DNA of 64,000 nucleotides, from positions 23,461,786 through 23,525,785 of the forward strand of contig JACAXG010000002.1 of NCBI GenBank assembly GCA_018881555.1. The letters run 5' to 3'. Each line of letters opens with the position of its first letter. Positions within the stretch are counted from its first letter, which is position 1. Position numbers and translations under genes: made by a program. The notes under the pieces were generated by a model that did no database searches, had not been told where the DNA came from, and saw nothing but the letters and a program-made list of their open reading frames with translations. Positions 38,471 through 52,160 of this stretch are shown here, piece by piece. The stretch is from Amblyornis subalaris (Eukaryota; Chordata; Aves; Passeriformes; Ptilonorhynchidae).

Positions 38471-41400
38471 GTTGAAAGGAACAAACAAAAAAAAAGAAAA
38501 TAATAACTTCTAGCATATGCTGTAGAAGAGGGGAGGAAAAAAGCAGGCAGAAAGAAACTGTACCATTCATTTATCCAGACACTGGGAAGGGATGGCCAAA
38601 ATATTCTTACTGCTTTGTTCTTGGTGTGGTTCCCACACTGGGCTGCTGGAGCACCTGTCTTGCTGCTTTTTTGATTTTTAAAATATTAGCTTTGAATGCA
38701 AAATACCACGCTTAGTTTTAACAAAAGTTCAGAAAGACGTATCAAAAATCTAAGGACTTCTGTGTTTCAAATGATCTGCTGGAGACTCAGCAGGTTTGAA
38801 TGCATGTTGAAAGTGGCATATTTTGTCAGAGAGCCCTGGAAAACCTGGGCCTCACACAGCCTGAGGGTCTGCGTACTCCTGCCTGGCTCCTGGAGATAAC
38901 GCACAAAGAGAGTGAGGAGAAATGCTACTCAAATAAGTGTTTAGGTGCTAAAATAATTTTGAGTGTGTCATTAGTTATAAAGCTTATGTCAGAGAACTCT
39001 GGCCTGTAATGAATTAATCTGTACTGCTTTAATCCACGGGTATTTATGAGCCTGCTGCAGCTCTGGTGTTATGGGCAAATCGGGCTCGAGGGAAACTGAA
39101 GCAGTACAAATAAGGATCACTGCCACGTGCACAAGCAGCATGGGAAAAAAAGGTGAAGTTGAAAAAGTGTTTCTAGTAAACACAGTGGCCTTAAGTTGTG
39201 AAATAACAGATCCTTACAGTTTCTTTAGAAATGTTATACATGTTGCAGTAGTAGCTGGTATAAATTACTTTTACTGACCTCTTTTGTGCACAGGCAGGCA
39301 GGCTGAGATTATACCCAAGATTTAGGTATTATATGGTACAGATCTAGGAGTTATAGAAGATTCAGGTGTAAATTTTAGAGTTTGGGTTTGGTTTGGAGAT
39401 CTCCCTGCCTGAATTTGCACAGGCTGAAATGTCTACAGAGTTAGATCAGAGAACAGCACTGATTTTCACAATATCAAAGACAGATTAGCCAAAATATTAA
39501 TAAGTAGTTGGGTCTTAATTCTTTTGTTGTTATTGGAAATGGTCTGTATTATAATGTCATCAAGATCATAAATTGTAAATACATTTCTCCTATTCGCATT
39601 AGACAGATGTGTGGAACTGAAACAAAGTTGTATTAGAAGACAGCTAAAGATCACTATCCCTATTTTTATTTATTTGTCGTGGTTCGAGGATTTTTTTGGG
39701 TTCTTTTCTTTCTTTCCTTCCTTCTCCAGTTAGCTTTTGGTGTTTACTTGGAAATTTGAGAAACCAAAATATTTTGTAATTAATTCTTCTGTAATTCCTC
39801 TTTTGCAAACATCTCATCTATATCAGGTTCTAAGACTGGTTTTTCACTTTCANTGTAATCTAACATACAGTAAGGAACATGTTCCCTATCAAGCTGTGCA
39901 TGGGCTTCATCCCTACATTTTTGTTAGTGAAGGGGTTAATTTTTTTTCCAGTCTGAATTCTTTTTCTTTGATGATCAGCCTTTGCTCCTCAAGAGCTTTT
40001 GTACCTTTCATCTCTAGACCAGGTGGAATGCTGCATTGCTGCATTTCTGAACAGATTTTCTTTAAGAGTGTTCCCTTCTTCACAAAGAAGTAAATGGCTT
40101 TTACAGGATGAGATGGGGTTAGTCACAATTTGAAGAGATTGAGAAAGAAAGCAATCTCCTGAATGAATGCTTTCCTACTGTATGTGGCTAATTAAAATTC
40201 ATTATTGCTTCCTGCTTTGCAAAAAGCACTTGAGATATGGATTATTGGTGGCTTGTGGATAAAGCCTGAAGAAGATCACATTGTAAAGCAGTGAACAATT
40301 TGCAGCTAGATAGCGAATGGTAATGTATCAGTGATGTATATCTGAGAGTGACTGAATGACCAAAATATTGTAAAGAAAAACTGAGCAAATTCTTACAACA
40401 CACACCCATAGCTGGCGGTGAAACATCCGAACACAATTTTTAAAGGTTTCAGTCCTTGTAAAGATACGAAAAACACCTTCAGAAGGATCTGAATACATAT
40501 GGCAATTTGAATGCCTACACAAAGAATTGGATGCCAGGTGTTAAGTGGTGCCCCAAACTTTGAAACAAGTATGTTTCTTTGAGCTACTTTCCAGGATTTA
40601 CTACCTGTTGTAGTGCTGTTGGAACAACTATACCTAAGCAAATTTGTAGAGCTGGAACTTCCAGTAGATTTTTTTTTTTTTCTGATTGACAAACCTCGAA
40701 TTATTCAAGCACTGCCATTTTATAAGGTGTTCAGAGCTTGCAGTTTTTCAGTGAGATTTGAACTGGCTAGGCTGGCATGGAGATGAGAAATGATGTGCTA
40801 GTTCAACGTTGATCACTCTTGCCTGAAATTTGCTCTTGGAATAGTTATCACCATTTTCAGAGTAGCCAGATTGGGAGGGTGGGAAGAGCTTGATCTCAGG
40901 TAAGGCATGTAGGATTTTCAAAATACCTGCCATGCATTTACAGAAAACTCTTCACTGTAAGATGTTTCGTTAGAGCTGCCTCAGGTCAACACATTGGTAC
41001 TTTGAAAAAAAGGCTCTGTCAAGAAATTTTTGGCTGTGTAAACACAGTAAAGCATTGCACAGAAAACGCCATTCTACAGTAGGGTAAGAGCTCATGTACC
41101 CCTAGGGGCTGATTGTTGTTGGAAGCAGATGATGCTTTCATATCCATTGAAACTGCAGTTTTAAATTCAGATGGTCTCTGTTGTGCTCTGATTATTTTAT
41201 GAAGGGCCTTGCTTTCCAACTCCATGCTGGCATACTAATTTGATAGTTATTTCTTTTCTAATTTCTTAGTCTCAGACCTAATCTTTACACTCCTTCTAAT
41301 TGTTTTTTATTATTACATTTACTGTTTTAAGTTCTTGTTTCTCTCTGTACCTTAAGTAGCTTGCTGCCAGTGCAGCATCTTTGCTACACCACTGTGCACA

Positions 41401-43704
41401 CAGTGTTCACTGCCTGTATTTGCATAATGAGCTAATCTTTGTTGGCTGATTACTTTGTGGAAAGAATTGAACCTTTAACTGATAATAATTGCAATCTATC
41501 AAACTGCACAGTCACCTCACAAATGATCAAACTATGTTTGCTAAAAGTTCTGCTGAATTTTATGAGCTCTCATTCTCCATATTGACACCCAACTGGAAAC
41601 TTTACCTAACATTCAGCTGTATCAGAAGAAAAATTGGGATCTTATTAGGTCAGTTGCTCTGGAATTAATAAAAGCAAGATATTTCTAAAAAAAGCCCCAA
41701 GCCTCTTCTTTGTTACAGATAATGATGTATCTTAATATAATCGTAGTTTGAGGCCAACAGAGAAAATCATGTACTTTTCCAAGCTACAGCTTTAAATTGA
41801 GTGCCTTGCCTTGTGCAGTGAGCTTATAATGCTAAAATTTTGTTTGCAGGGAGAACACCCAAAGCTTTACTTTCTTCAGGTAGATTAAATAACTCTAAAC
41901 CCACATATTAATTTAACCATCACACCTAGCCTAAATTCCTCAATTTACCTTTTTGTGGAAAAGATTTAGCAAGTCTTAGCATTGCTTTCTCAATTCACAG
42001 ATGAAACTTTTGAGGTAGAATTTACAAATAACTTAATCTTAGTGAAATTATCATGGGGATGAAATACAACAAAAATGTGTCAACATTGGCCTTTACTACA
42101 TGGCAAAGTGGAATGTTTTCCTACAGTGATAAAGTGCAGCTAGGTCCCTTGGTCTTTGTGAGCAGCACGTTCTTTTTGTGACTGACTTTTTCATAAACAC
42201 AAACCATGAGACTGCTACTGTATTTCAAGGATTCTTCACACATTTTGTCCTATGTCCTGAAATTTTATGAAATTGCAACAGAAACTGCTAGTACAAATAC
42301 TACGGAGAAGGCTCTTTCCTGAAGATCTTGCATGAGCTAAGGTGGAGGGGGACCAAACATTCTTTTCTATGTTGTACAGCTGTGGATCTGCAGCATGGAG
42401 AACTTGTGATTTGCACACCACTGCCAATGAGGAACTAAGTGCAACTCTTTGCTGGCAAAAGACATTTGAAGACGTGTATGTGGAGTTCCCCACACTGCTC
42501 ATACTTTTAAGTAAGTAACACTCAGCGACTATATTTAGTGTATTCACTTTGGGACAAGCTTCCAGACAGATTTCTGTTAGGAGCTGTGACAACTTTTAAA
42601 CAGTATCAGGCTGAGCAAATCCTTGTGCAAGGAGCTTGTGGCTAGTGTCAGAGAGGCTCGAGAAAAGCTAAACCTGGCTGATACAAAATCACATTGTGAG
42701 AATGCAAAATCAACCTGAGTTGACTGTCTTGTCATCAACCTCGAATTTGCAAATAATCATTCAAGTCCTCCATTAGAGTTAGTGGTTTGAGTGCACCCTT
42801 CTGCTTGAAGATAACAAATTCTAATATGAATTTGTGATCTTATACTATTGCAATCATTGTGTAATTTTGCCGTTGTTTTTTAAAAAAGTGTAAGTGACAT
42901 GGGTATACAAAGACCTTGGGGATAGACATTGGCAACTGTGGTAGACAGTGGAGGAAAAGGACAGTTCAATCAGCAAGCTGAAATACAAGCTATGTGCCAA
43001 AGAAAATTTGCTGTGGGTCTCAGCAGGGATTTCCCAGAGGAAAATTTTTGTTTTGTTGTAGGTGCTGAGCTTGTTAGTTAGAATCAGAGAAAACATTTGT
43101 TTTCTTCTACTTTATTTCCCACTTCTATCTTCTGAAAGGCTCATTTGGAAGACAAGTTCTGACATTTACCTCCTCTGCTCTTTAAAGTCAAGTCAAACTG
43201 GCTGCTTACAATCCAGACCAGGCTATACCAGAAAGAATGTTAATGTGTTTCTTTCTATCTTTCAAACTTCTTCAGTAGCTGAAATTTATAGCAGGAATAC
43301 GTTCATGTGGGGGAAAAACAAACTATTCTTACTTTGGAGTTTTGACAGTTTCATCTTCTCTACTGTAATAAATGACAGCTTAACTGCTTGTGACACAAGT
43401 GGAGGAGAGATTTTTCCATGTGTGCACTATTACTCATGTTACAGGTTCACCTTGCAACCCTGATGGGGCTCCCACTCCTCACCTGGCCATCTAGAAAACA
43501 ACCCTCACAAAACAAGATGGTGTCCTTCTGCTGTTGTAATGATACAAACCAGCTAGTGGAAGGATCTGGTAAGAATCAGCGTGGTGCAAGCAGTGAGAGT
43601 GTTTATCATAGGAGCAGGGATTACAGAAGGTAGCAGCTTGTTAAGGTGTCTTAGCTGCACATAAGACCATGTCCCAGGAGTTCTTTATTACTCTTTCTAC
43701 AATG
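38471..43704. other. Intergenic DNA, possible conserved regulatory stretch
   Basis: No gene or repeat recognised. A frame of 133 codons (43062-43463, plus) and one of 118 codons (39737-40093, plus) lack splice support. The part around 41400-41560 is rich in homeobox, POU and SOX-type motifs (see findings). Confidence 0.45.
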
Positions 43705-43862
43705 AATATTATATATTAAATATAATTATTTTAAATTATTAAAATATCTTTTTAATATATAATATATTATATATTATATAATTTATATATTATATACTAT
43801 ATTAAAATAATATAATATATTAAAAAGATATTATTTAAATATAAAATATTATATTTTAAATT
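43705..43862. repeat. AT-only palindromic tract
   Basis: About 158 bases composed almost wholly of A and T. An arm containing AAATATCTTTTTAATATATA (about 43741-43760) is mirrored as an inverted copy containing TATATTAAAAAGATATTATT (about 43815-43834), around a core of TATATTATA units, so a long hairpin or cruciform can form. Confidence 0.9.
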
Positions 43863-46800
43863 TTGGGGGCAGTGCTGACGGAGAGGAAGACTATTTTTTA
43901 TGGCAGACATTTAAAAGGATTTGCCAGTCTGAAAAGAATCACNGTGCTTTTGGAAAATATTTGATGAAATCTGTTGTCAAAATTTTGTTGAGGCAAACAG
44001 TCCCATTATTATTCACCACAGAGGATGAGCTAGCAGCTTCAGGGTGGAAGATATGACCGTTTTCCTCAGCAGAGCATGTTAGTATTGCATGATGTTGTGA
44101 ATAGCTGTTTGAAACTCCATCCTCACAGATGAAAAAAAACAACTGGCACTAAGAACAGCCAGAGTGGTAGCTGCAGCAGTGTTGCAGGATAAAAACAGAA
44201 CAATGGTTGTTAAACACCACACTGAGATTCCCCCACTCTCAGTTCAGGATGTTTTGGAAGCTTCAAGTCTACTGCATGTTGAAGGCTGAGGCAATTATTC
44301 AGGATATAAAATTAGTTCCTCTGGGGGAGAAAGCTGCATGACTCCAAGTGATTTGGCTGAGAATTCATCAAATTTAATTTTCATGGGAGCCTGAAAGGTT
44401 TGGAATGTCTAGAGACCATGGTTTCCCCTCACTTCCAGATTGTGTACAAAATGAATTTCCTACAAATACCTGTATGACTCCAAAGTGATATAGACAGATG
44501 GCCTAACTGGCTTCATGAGTCTATAATTTCCCTCAGAAGGAATTCCTTGCCAAAATTGTATTTGTTCCAATCTTTGGTTTCCTATGTTCTAACAAGAGGC
44601 TTTTCTGAGTTGATTTAGAGCTAGAGGAAAAAGAGCATTGGAACTAAACACCATCCTGAATCAACATGGGGAATGAGTTCCTTTGGAGCAGAAATCTTTA
44701 CCTAGAAAGTCCATGACAGAAATTGTGACAGTGGCACAATTTGGCCAATCATGGCATTGTTCACAACAGTGGGTTTTACAAATCACGAAAAGGTTGATCT
44801 GAAAAAAAATACTCGTAATTTGCCTTCTAAGTGAAAATTATGTGGCAGTAGATAGCCTTGGCAAGTCAAAAAAATTTAACTTATCTAAACCATCAAGAAT
44901 TTTGAGGAGAGGAAAGTTCAAATGGATTGTTGTGCTTGTGAATGTCTGTATTAAACTAAAGCAGCATTTTAAAAGCTGAGTCAAATTTTAAAGGAGTTAA
45001 TTCCCACAACATGGATGAATCTGATACCATGACAGGCTTTAAGTTAGAGCAGAGGAAGTACGAAGACCAGATGAAATCTCTTGAGAGTAAACACTGTTTT
45101 TTTTCAAATGGTTAATTTCCCTTGGAGTTTCTATTTTTGTGGTGTTTGTTTCTTTAAAAACCTACTCCAAAAAAGCCTGCTTTCCCCACCACTCATCATT
45201 CTAAGCGAATTTTATGTTTTCTCCTTGTCTCATTCTATTTCTGAGCAGGAAACTGACCCTATGAAATATTAGTCAGGTGTCACTTCCTGATTTAACCCCA
45301 TCTAACCGAATTTTTCAAACCATGTTGATGCCTCCCTATGCACCACTGCACTGTATATTATGCTTTAAGACCTTTTGTATTTTGTGATGAAACAGAATCA
45401 AACAACATGTTCTGGAGCTGTGGGTCTTTTTTAATTTACTGGTGTTTTGGTATCAGAGGAACAGGGAAGAGGTTTTTTCCCTGATACACTGCTGAGTATA
45501 CAAAACTTTTTAAATAAATTCTTGCTAGCTACCTCACTCACAATCTAAAATTTAAAGAATTGTTCTGCTTTAGCTTAGATTTTTAACAAAAGTGAAATCT
45601 GAAAGGACATGATCTGTGTATATGGAAATGTCATTTTAAATTACTGGAAACTAGCTTGAGCAATCTAGCTTTGAAGAGTCATATTTCTGTCTACTTATGT
45701 ATTATCATTTAATAAACAAAATGCCAGAAGAGATGTCATTAATATAGTGTATTGATTTGCAGAAACAGTACAAACACTTCAGCCCTCCAAATGACTTCCT
45801 TATGGGAAATAAATGACAGTTACTTCTGGCACAAATACTGTTACATTTCAAACAAGCTTTGAAGTTTAATCCGCTCAACCTAGTTAAAATTGTATCTTCA
45901 GTTCTACTCCAATGTGATATATAGGTAGATGTAATTTGACAGCGAAAATGTGTGCTATCATTACCATCTATTCTTTAATTCTTTAAACACATTTTTTTGC
46001 TGTTCTACCAGAGATTCCTCCATCTCTACTTCCTTGTGTTGGTTTTGGGGGGATTTTTTTTATGATATTCCTAAAATATATCAAAGGGAACTGAACAAGA
46101 TCATATGCCATTGATACTAACAGAATTATTATTTTTTTTAATATATTTTAGGGACCAAAAGGTGAGATTGCAGAGTTAACTCACGGTATGTCTTGGGCTG
46201 TGGAACTTGGAATAGGTTCTGTATTTTAGAATGACGTCTTCTATAATAACATGTAACTCAAAAAACCAGATCATGACTGACAACATTGATCTACTGATTT
46301 ATCATCTAAAAAGTAACTGTGTTCTACTGAAGGGAGTACATGTTCACTACCAGTTATCTGGACAAGCAAGGATGATTCTCATGCTGGAGGTGATGAAATG
46401 CAGAGCAGCCACTAAGCATTGTGTTACTACCGTGCACTACATGGCACCACAGCTTTGCCTGTAGTCTGGCATTTCCTAACTTCCTTCTGATGTCAGCTCA
46501 GCAGTTCTGCTTTTATTCTTGTCATTAATGATAACATGTTATACCAAAATTCAGCCTATTTACCATGATTTTTCAATGTTACTCACACTTAGGTGTTCTG
46601 GAAATCCATGAACTATTGCTATAGATTAGCTAGAAAGTACTTTAAGATAACATAAAATGGTTCAGAAAAGTCGAGACAGTTTATCTGTTGACCTAGTGAT
46701 TGAGTTGGACATGTTAAAACAGCCAAACCCAAAGTTTAGAGTGTAACTATTTACCTTTGATCTATTATTTTCCTACATCTTCAGTATTTTCTTTTTAAAG

Positions 46801-49461
46801 CTTCTGGTTGCTTCCACTGCCAGTATTTCTCTTGTTGCATGAACACTATATATAGTAACGGAGAAACTGTTTCCACCTGCAGAACTCTTATTTTTACCAA
46901 AACTAAGTAAGCATTATCTTTTTTTTTAGACAGATACTTAAAGTTTCCAGAAATAAAATAATTTGGCAAAAGGCAACAGGGAAGACATGAAGAGGTGAAA
47001 AATATTTTATGGATATTACTGATTTTATCCCAAAAGGGTGAGTCATGCTGCAGAGACTAGCTGAAGGAAGTAGTTTGGAAACTGCATGTCTTCTAGAAAT
47101 AACACCCATGTTTCTATCCAGCATGGCATCCCAGCTGATGGTCAGGGGGAATATGACAAACAGGTGGAGGCAGCAGTGCTTAGTTGTCTCCAGTTGGAGC
47201 CTGGGTCAGGACTGCAGTCAAGTTTATTTGGGAGGGTCATATCTTCCTACAACTGGCTTCTCAAGTTTTTCCAGGTTGGGGATTTATTTAGTTATTTATA
47301 CTAGTAACTAGTATTTAGGTGGGGATTTATTTATTTGGGGGTTTTGCACCATTATGTTTATTTTAAATCAAGTTTAGTTACACGTTTTAGGTACAAGCAA
47401 GGAAATGCTTCTTATCCTTCAGTGTTTGGACTGTCACTAGGGATTGGGAACAATGAGACAGCTGAAAAAAACAGAGAGAAAAAGCCTGAGAGAGGTAAAT
47501 ACAGTCAAGACAGAAAGCAAGGAAAAAGCATCTGGAAGAGGCAACCAGAAAAATACAAATAGAGATAGAAAATGTCTACATCTCAGTAGAACAGTTCCCT
47601 GAAAGAAAATAGGGAGCTGAAGGGAGAAATTTATATGTAAACCAGGAAAGCTGGATGAGTGAGTCTTCAAACTGGAGGTAATATAGCATGTGAACATGTC
47701 TTCAGGTATCTGTGCTATAATGGTAATTTGTTTTCAGACTGTCACTGATCTAAAGATGCCATTGGTTTCCCTATCTCTTCAAGCTCTGTTTCAGTCTACT
47801 TGTAACATGTGTCAATGTCCTATCTCTGACATAGGCCACAATGGAATTTTATATTATTACCAGGTATTAAGATTTAGCATTTACGTACAATTATGGATGT
47901 TCTCTAATTAATCATCTCAGCACCTGCATGGACTGTATGAAAATGTAGCTGTTTTGCAGATCGGGAAACAGCAGCTGATTGAATTGCTGGAGGCAATGCA
48001 AAAGTGGTTTTATCAGCAGCAGTGCTTGTAGTCAGGTTGTTTGCTTTCTACTACTTGTATTTGACTTCACAGTTATTGTGTACTGTACCTCTTTGGATTA
48101 ATTTGATGCGATAGTGATGAAAGTTATTAAGGGTCAGCTGTGCAGTACCTCTCTCTTCTTTGTTGGGGGACAAGGAAGACAAAATGACAGCTATTTATAT
48201 GGCAAGAGTCCCTGGGTTACTCATATGCCTATCACAAGCGCCTATTTTCCTGAATTTAACCAACCATGGTCTCTCTAAAAACACATACAGGCTTGCGTTC
48301 TAGTGTCATTCACCACCTGGATGTTTGTTATTTTTTGGTTCTTGTTTTGAGATATATGCCAACATAAGGTTATTTAAAAAAAAGAGACACTGCTGTTAAG
48401 ATTTAAAAAATAGATATTATGGGATTCATAATATTCACTGGCCTCAGTGTCAGGCAAATACTTGGTTCATCAGTTCTTGTCATAATTCGTTCCTCATACT
48501 TGCCAGCCTCTTTTATTCATGTAGGTGAGCTACCACAGTTCACGAAAGTCCAAAAGTACTTAAAATGTATTTTTGCTAGACAGGGAAAAAAGCTAAACTT
48601 GTGAACTTATGAAATGCATAGTCAGGAACATTAGTGGCAAAACCTTTGTCAGTGTTCACTCTTGGGTTGCATATGATTCCAGAAATTTCATGGCAGGTTC
48701 TAATACATTTTATAATTTTAAATTGTCTATGTGATCAGTTCATGTCTGTATATTCATTTTATCTAACAAAGTTGTTTTCCAAGAACTATGCAGTGATGTT
48801 TAGTTTGTCTCCCAGGAATGTGGTAACAATACTGGGCAAATCTAAATTCAACATTTGTGTTTTCTATTGGACTTCCAAAATATTTATTATATCATGAATT
48901 CTAATAAAAATATTTTGAGATTCCAGATATTCTGTAAAGAAAATGTTATTGCAAGTGTTGACAAAACATAATATTTTCCCTACTTCTTTAACCAAATACT
49001 AATTTTTAAAGATTCTAATTTCATTCAGACAGGAGAGCTAGTAATGTTTTATTACATAAATTATTCATTTTATCTAAAAAAAGGAGAGGAATATCAAGTC
49101 TTTTTTTCATTGCATGTATTTGAGTATCCCATTTTCTCAACATTATCCACAAAGTCAGAGCAGAGAATCTGGTTTTCATTTGTTGACTTTTCATGCACAT
49201 GAATACACACCAGCAGTTGTTTCTAAACATAAAAAAAATCCCTTTGTCAGACCCTAGCAAAATACGAAGGCTTTAGGAATGTGCTACAAGGAGATGACAA
49301 AGATACAATGAGTTGAGAACAGATTCAAGGCTTCGTAAGGAAGACAGTTCAGCATCCTGCAGGTGGGTTCTGAAGCTGCTTTTGCTAACTGAAAATGAGG
49401 TTGTGCACTTAACCTGTCTGGGAAAATTTGGTCATCAAACTTATGTCCTTTTGAAAAACTA
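43863..49461. other. Intergenic DNA downstream of TBC1D32
   Basis: No gene seen. Contains minor repeats, among them a GGGGATTTATTTA motif repeated at about 47278 and 47322 with a perfect 7-base inverted repeat TACTAGT/ACTAGTA between. Alternative 3' ends of TBC1D32 may fall in its last part (another minus-strand AATAAA lies near 49050). Confidence 0.45.
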
Positions 49462-49597
49462 TATTCTGAAAACTCTTTTTATTTTACAGTATGTACATTT
49501 AAACAGCCTGGCTGATTTTAGGTGAGATTGATGTATCAATCAATCAGCATCCTTTTAAAGGATGTAACCAAAACTGTAAAGTACTTGTTTACTTCAT
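49462..49597 (-). other. TBC1D32: TBC1D32 3' untranslated region, minimal extent
   Basis: Runs from the TAA stop at 49598-49600 to just past an AATAAA on the minus strand at 49478-49483. The cleavage site is inferred from the signal; longer forms are possible. Confidence 0.5.
49478..49483 (-). terminator. TBC1D32: Probable TBC1D32 poly(A) signal
   Basis: AATAAA on the minus strand about 115 bases after the stop codon. First canonical signal in the transcript direction. Confidence 0.5.
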
Positions 49598-49717
49598 TTA
49601 TGTATTGTATGCTCTTATGGTCCTCATGTCTTTTAGCAGCATCGGTCTGTAAATCTCCTCCAAGCTTTCCATGTAGTCTAAATAATCACTCACTCGAAAT
49701 CCNTGGAGTGCTTCTTC
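49598..49717 (-). CDS. TBC1D32: TBC1D32 last coding exon
   Basis: Forty codons including the TAA stop, entered in phase 0 after TATATTTGTGCAG. The peptide starts EEAL(H)GFRVSDY and ends MRTIRAYNT; the pattern EEAL-GFRVSDY, then Y-P-LL-DMR-IR, agrees with the C terminus of vertebrate TBC1D32 as I remember it. The fifth codon is CAN (49703 is N), so it is His or Gln; His is the family residue. TBC1D32 (BROMI, formerly C6orf170) is a Rab-GAP-like TBC protein that works with the kinase CDK20 in cilium assembly and Hedgehog signalling. Its TBC domain is reported to lack the catalytic Arg and Gln. This exon follows a 2.25-kb intron that holds a CR1 copy in the opposite orientation. Identity is strong because all six exons join in frame. 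Confidence 0.92.
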   Translation of the reverse strand, partial: EEALXGFRVSDYLDYMESLEEIYRPMLLKDMRTIRAYNT

Positions 49718-51971
49718 CTGCACAAATATACAGAGAAAGCACTTATTAGCTAGGAAAAAAAAATGCACAATTCAAATGTAATGAATTCCAAGCTTCTAAA
49801 GATAGCTCATTTTGTTCTGCTTGTCACAGCCTGGGTGTTTAAAATAGATTTTATTACATTTTATTTAGAAATACAGATTTGGCAATATCTGCTTCCAGAC
49901 AGGTTTTGTTGATTTTTTTTTTTCCATTTACAGACTTGGTATCAGACAATTTTATTTCATGTGGACATTGTTTATCTCATGTCATTGAAGATTTTTAAGA
50001 AAAACAAAGTAAGCCTTAAGAAGGGAAATCCAGGTACTAAACTATTCTTTTGAAATATTTCTACACCAGCACATGGCATAGGTTTATTAGTGTGGCTTTT
50101 ATATCCAGCTAGATTCTCAAGAAAACCAGGAGATTAACAGTAGATGTATACTTTAAAATCAATGATAAAGGAAGATCTTTATGAAGTGCTTAAATAAAAA
50201 CAGAATGAACTGTTCTGCATCACTACAAGAGAATAATTCTTATGAATTCCAAAACACAGAGAAAAAGAAGGTGCCCTCACGAAAAAGAAACAGATAATGA
50301 TCCTTCTCTTGGCTACTATATTAGAGGGAGAGGGAGGATGCACCACAGAACAGAGGATCCTGAAGAACATTTAGGTAAAAAGGGTTAATTTGTTGCTGTT
50401 GTGTACCCACCATCTACTAATCCATATTACCACTGTTGGCAGCATGTGTTGCAAAAAACTCTCTGGAGCCAGACAGTCTCTGTGGACACAAGTTGTACCT
50501 CTGGTGTACCAACTGCTCCTCTCTGCTAAGTAGANTTCTCCTGAGAACATCTACTCAGGCCTGGAAGACTGCACTACAGCATCTGAACAGGAATTCAAAA
50601 TGGTCTTTATATTTCTCCTCTATGCACGAGCAAAGCAAAGATACGATTTTACCTTCCAAGTTGCTCTTCATGCACTGTGAGAAGGCTGACTACAGAGGAA
50701 TATAAAATATATATATAGCTGAAACGGAATGGCATGTAGTGACAGAACAAGGGGGAATGGCTTCTAACTCCAAGAGAGTAGGTTTAGATATTAGGAAGAA
50801 CTCCACTGTGAGGATGGTTAGGCACTGAACAGGTTGCCGAAAAGAGTGGTAGATACCCCATCTCTGGAAGAGTTCAAGGTCAGGTTCAATGGGGCTCTGA
50901 GCGACATGGTGTAGTGGAAAGTGGATTGGAATTAGGTGATGATTAAGGTCCCTTCCAAGCCAAACCATTGTATGGTTCAATTTTTTTTCTTAGTTTCTAT
51001 TAATAAAGAGCTATCAAAAGCAAGAATATAGTTTAAGTATGCTGCATTTTCTTCTGCAGTGGTCACTCAATGAATTGTGGATAGTCCAGTACTGCATGAA
51101 TGTTCCTTTTTTTCTTGTTAATTTAACAGTGCCATGACAAACCTTTGGTGTCTTTATACTGCGTATGTCAACTTACAAATTCACTTTTCTATAATTTACA
51201 TATACTATCCAATAATGCCATCAAGATATAGTATCTAAGCCACATTGTCCAAAACCAGGGAAAACAAAACAATACATTCATTAGACTGTGTACCAAACAT
51301 TTTCAAGGAAATTGACTCAGCTGATGTATTATTCATATTAAGGTCATCCATGTAAGTTGGATGCAAACCAGTCAGAAAACGATTATTTTTGGGACAGACT
51401 AAGATGTAGATATCTAGTTCTCAAAAGAGTTTTGACAGGTGAAAAAAGATTGGAGAAAAGGGCAAAAACGTCTCTGTGGAGAAGAGTAAGATACTGTAAC
51501 TATTTATGACTGCAGCTCTAGCTAAGCAGTACCCTGCAAAAAACCCCAAACTCGAATATCAAATTGTGAGGCTAGTTGTATAGCAGTTGGCCTCTCTTCA
51601 AAATACCAGCTTGTTGAGCTTTGTGCCACATCTCTTCAAGCTTCAGGAAGAGACCACTGCGCAAATCCACCTCTCTGGAGAGCGCCTTGTGTCCACATAC
51701 AGAGAACTGAATCAAATGCTCTCATGACTTCACTTGGCTATTGTCTTTGCTTATGAAGAGAACTGATCAGTACAAAATGCACAGAAGCTATTGTCCGGAA
51801 AATACTATACACAATTTCCTGCCAGGGAATGAACAAAATTAAAGTATTATTTCACTCAAAGTCACCAAGTGAAATTAAGTAAGAGCTTCAGATTAAGTAA
51901 TGTACATAATCTTAAGTATTGAGAGCTTTGCTTCTCCTCAGCTGTAGAAAAATTACAAAAGAAACCCTTAC
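49718..51971 (-). other. TBC1D32: TBC1D32 last intron
   Basis: 2254 bases between GTAAGGG (donor side, 51971) and GTGCAG (acceptor side, 49718). Contains the CR1 fragment at 50725-50981. No other feature seen. Confidence 0.85.
50725..50981 (+). mobile_element. CR1 LINE 3' fragment, antisense in TBC1D32 intron
   Basis: Recognisable CR1 3' region on the plus strand: GACAGAACAAGGGGGAATGG, GGTTTAGATATTAGGAAGAA, CACTGAACAGGTTGCC, AAGGTCCCTTCCAAGCC and the end CCATTGTATGGTTCAA. About 257 bases, 5'-truncated, diverged, and opposite in direction to the host gene. Confidence 0.92.
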
Positions 51972-52160
51972 TTTAAGAAAAACCTGAAGATCTTGGGCTT
52001 CAGTGTGCTTCAGGATGTCTTGCTGTAGGTGTCTGAACACAGAAATACACATATATATTTGATAATCAGGACCAAGGAAAATACATATGGCAATGTAGTG
52101 ACAGATCTCACTCCAGTCCATGTAATTCCAGAAACACTGAGTTATCCATTGCAGACAAAT
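51972..52160 (-). CDS. TBC1D32: TBC1D32 exon, C-terminal part of TBC-like domain
   Basis: 189 bases, 63 codons, phase 0 at both ends. Acceptor TTTCATTCTCATCTAG, donor AAA|GTAAGGG. The peptide begins [16 protein letters not shown], continues [18 protein letters not shown] and ends [10 protein letters not shown]. This W-rich, hydrophobic helical pattern is characteristic of the last part of the BROMI TBC domain and is the clearest single match in the window. No stop, frameshift or N. Joins exactly in frame to the exons on each side. Confidence 0.96.
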
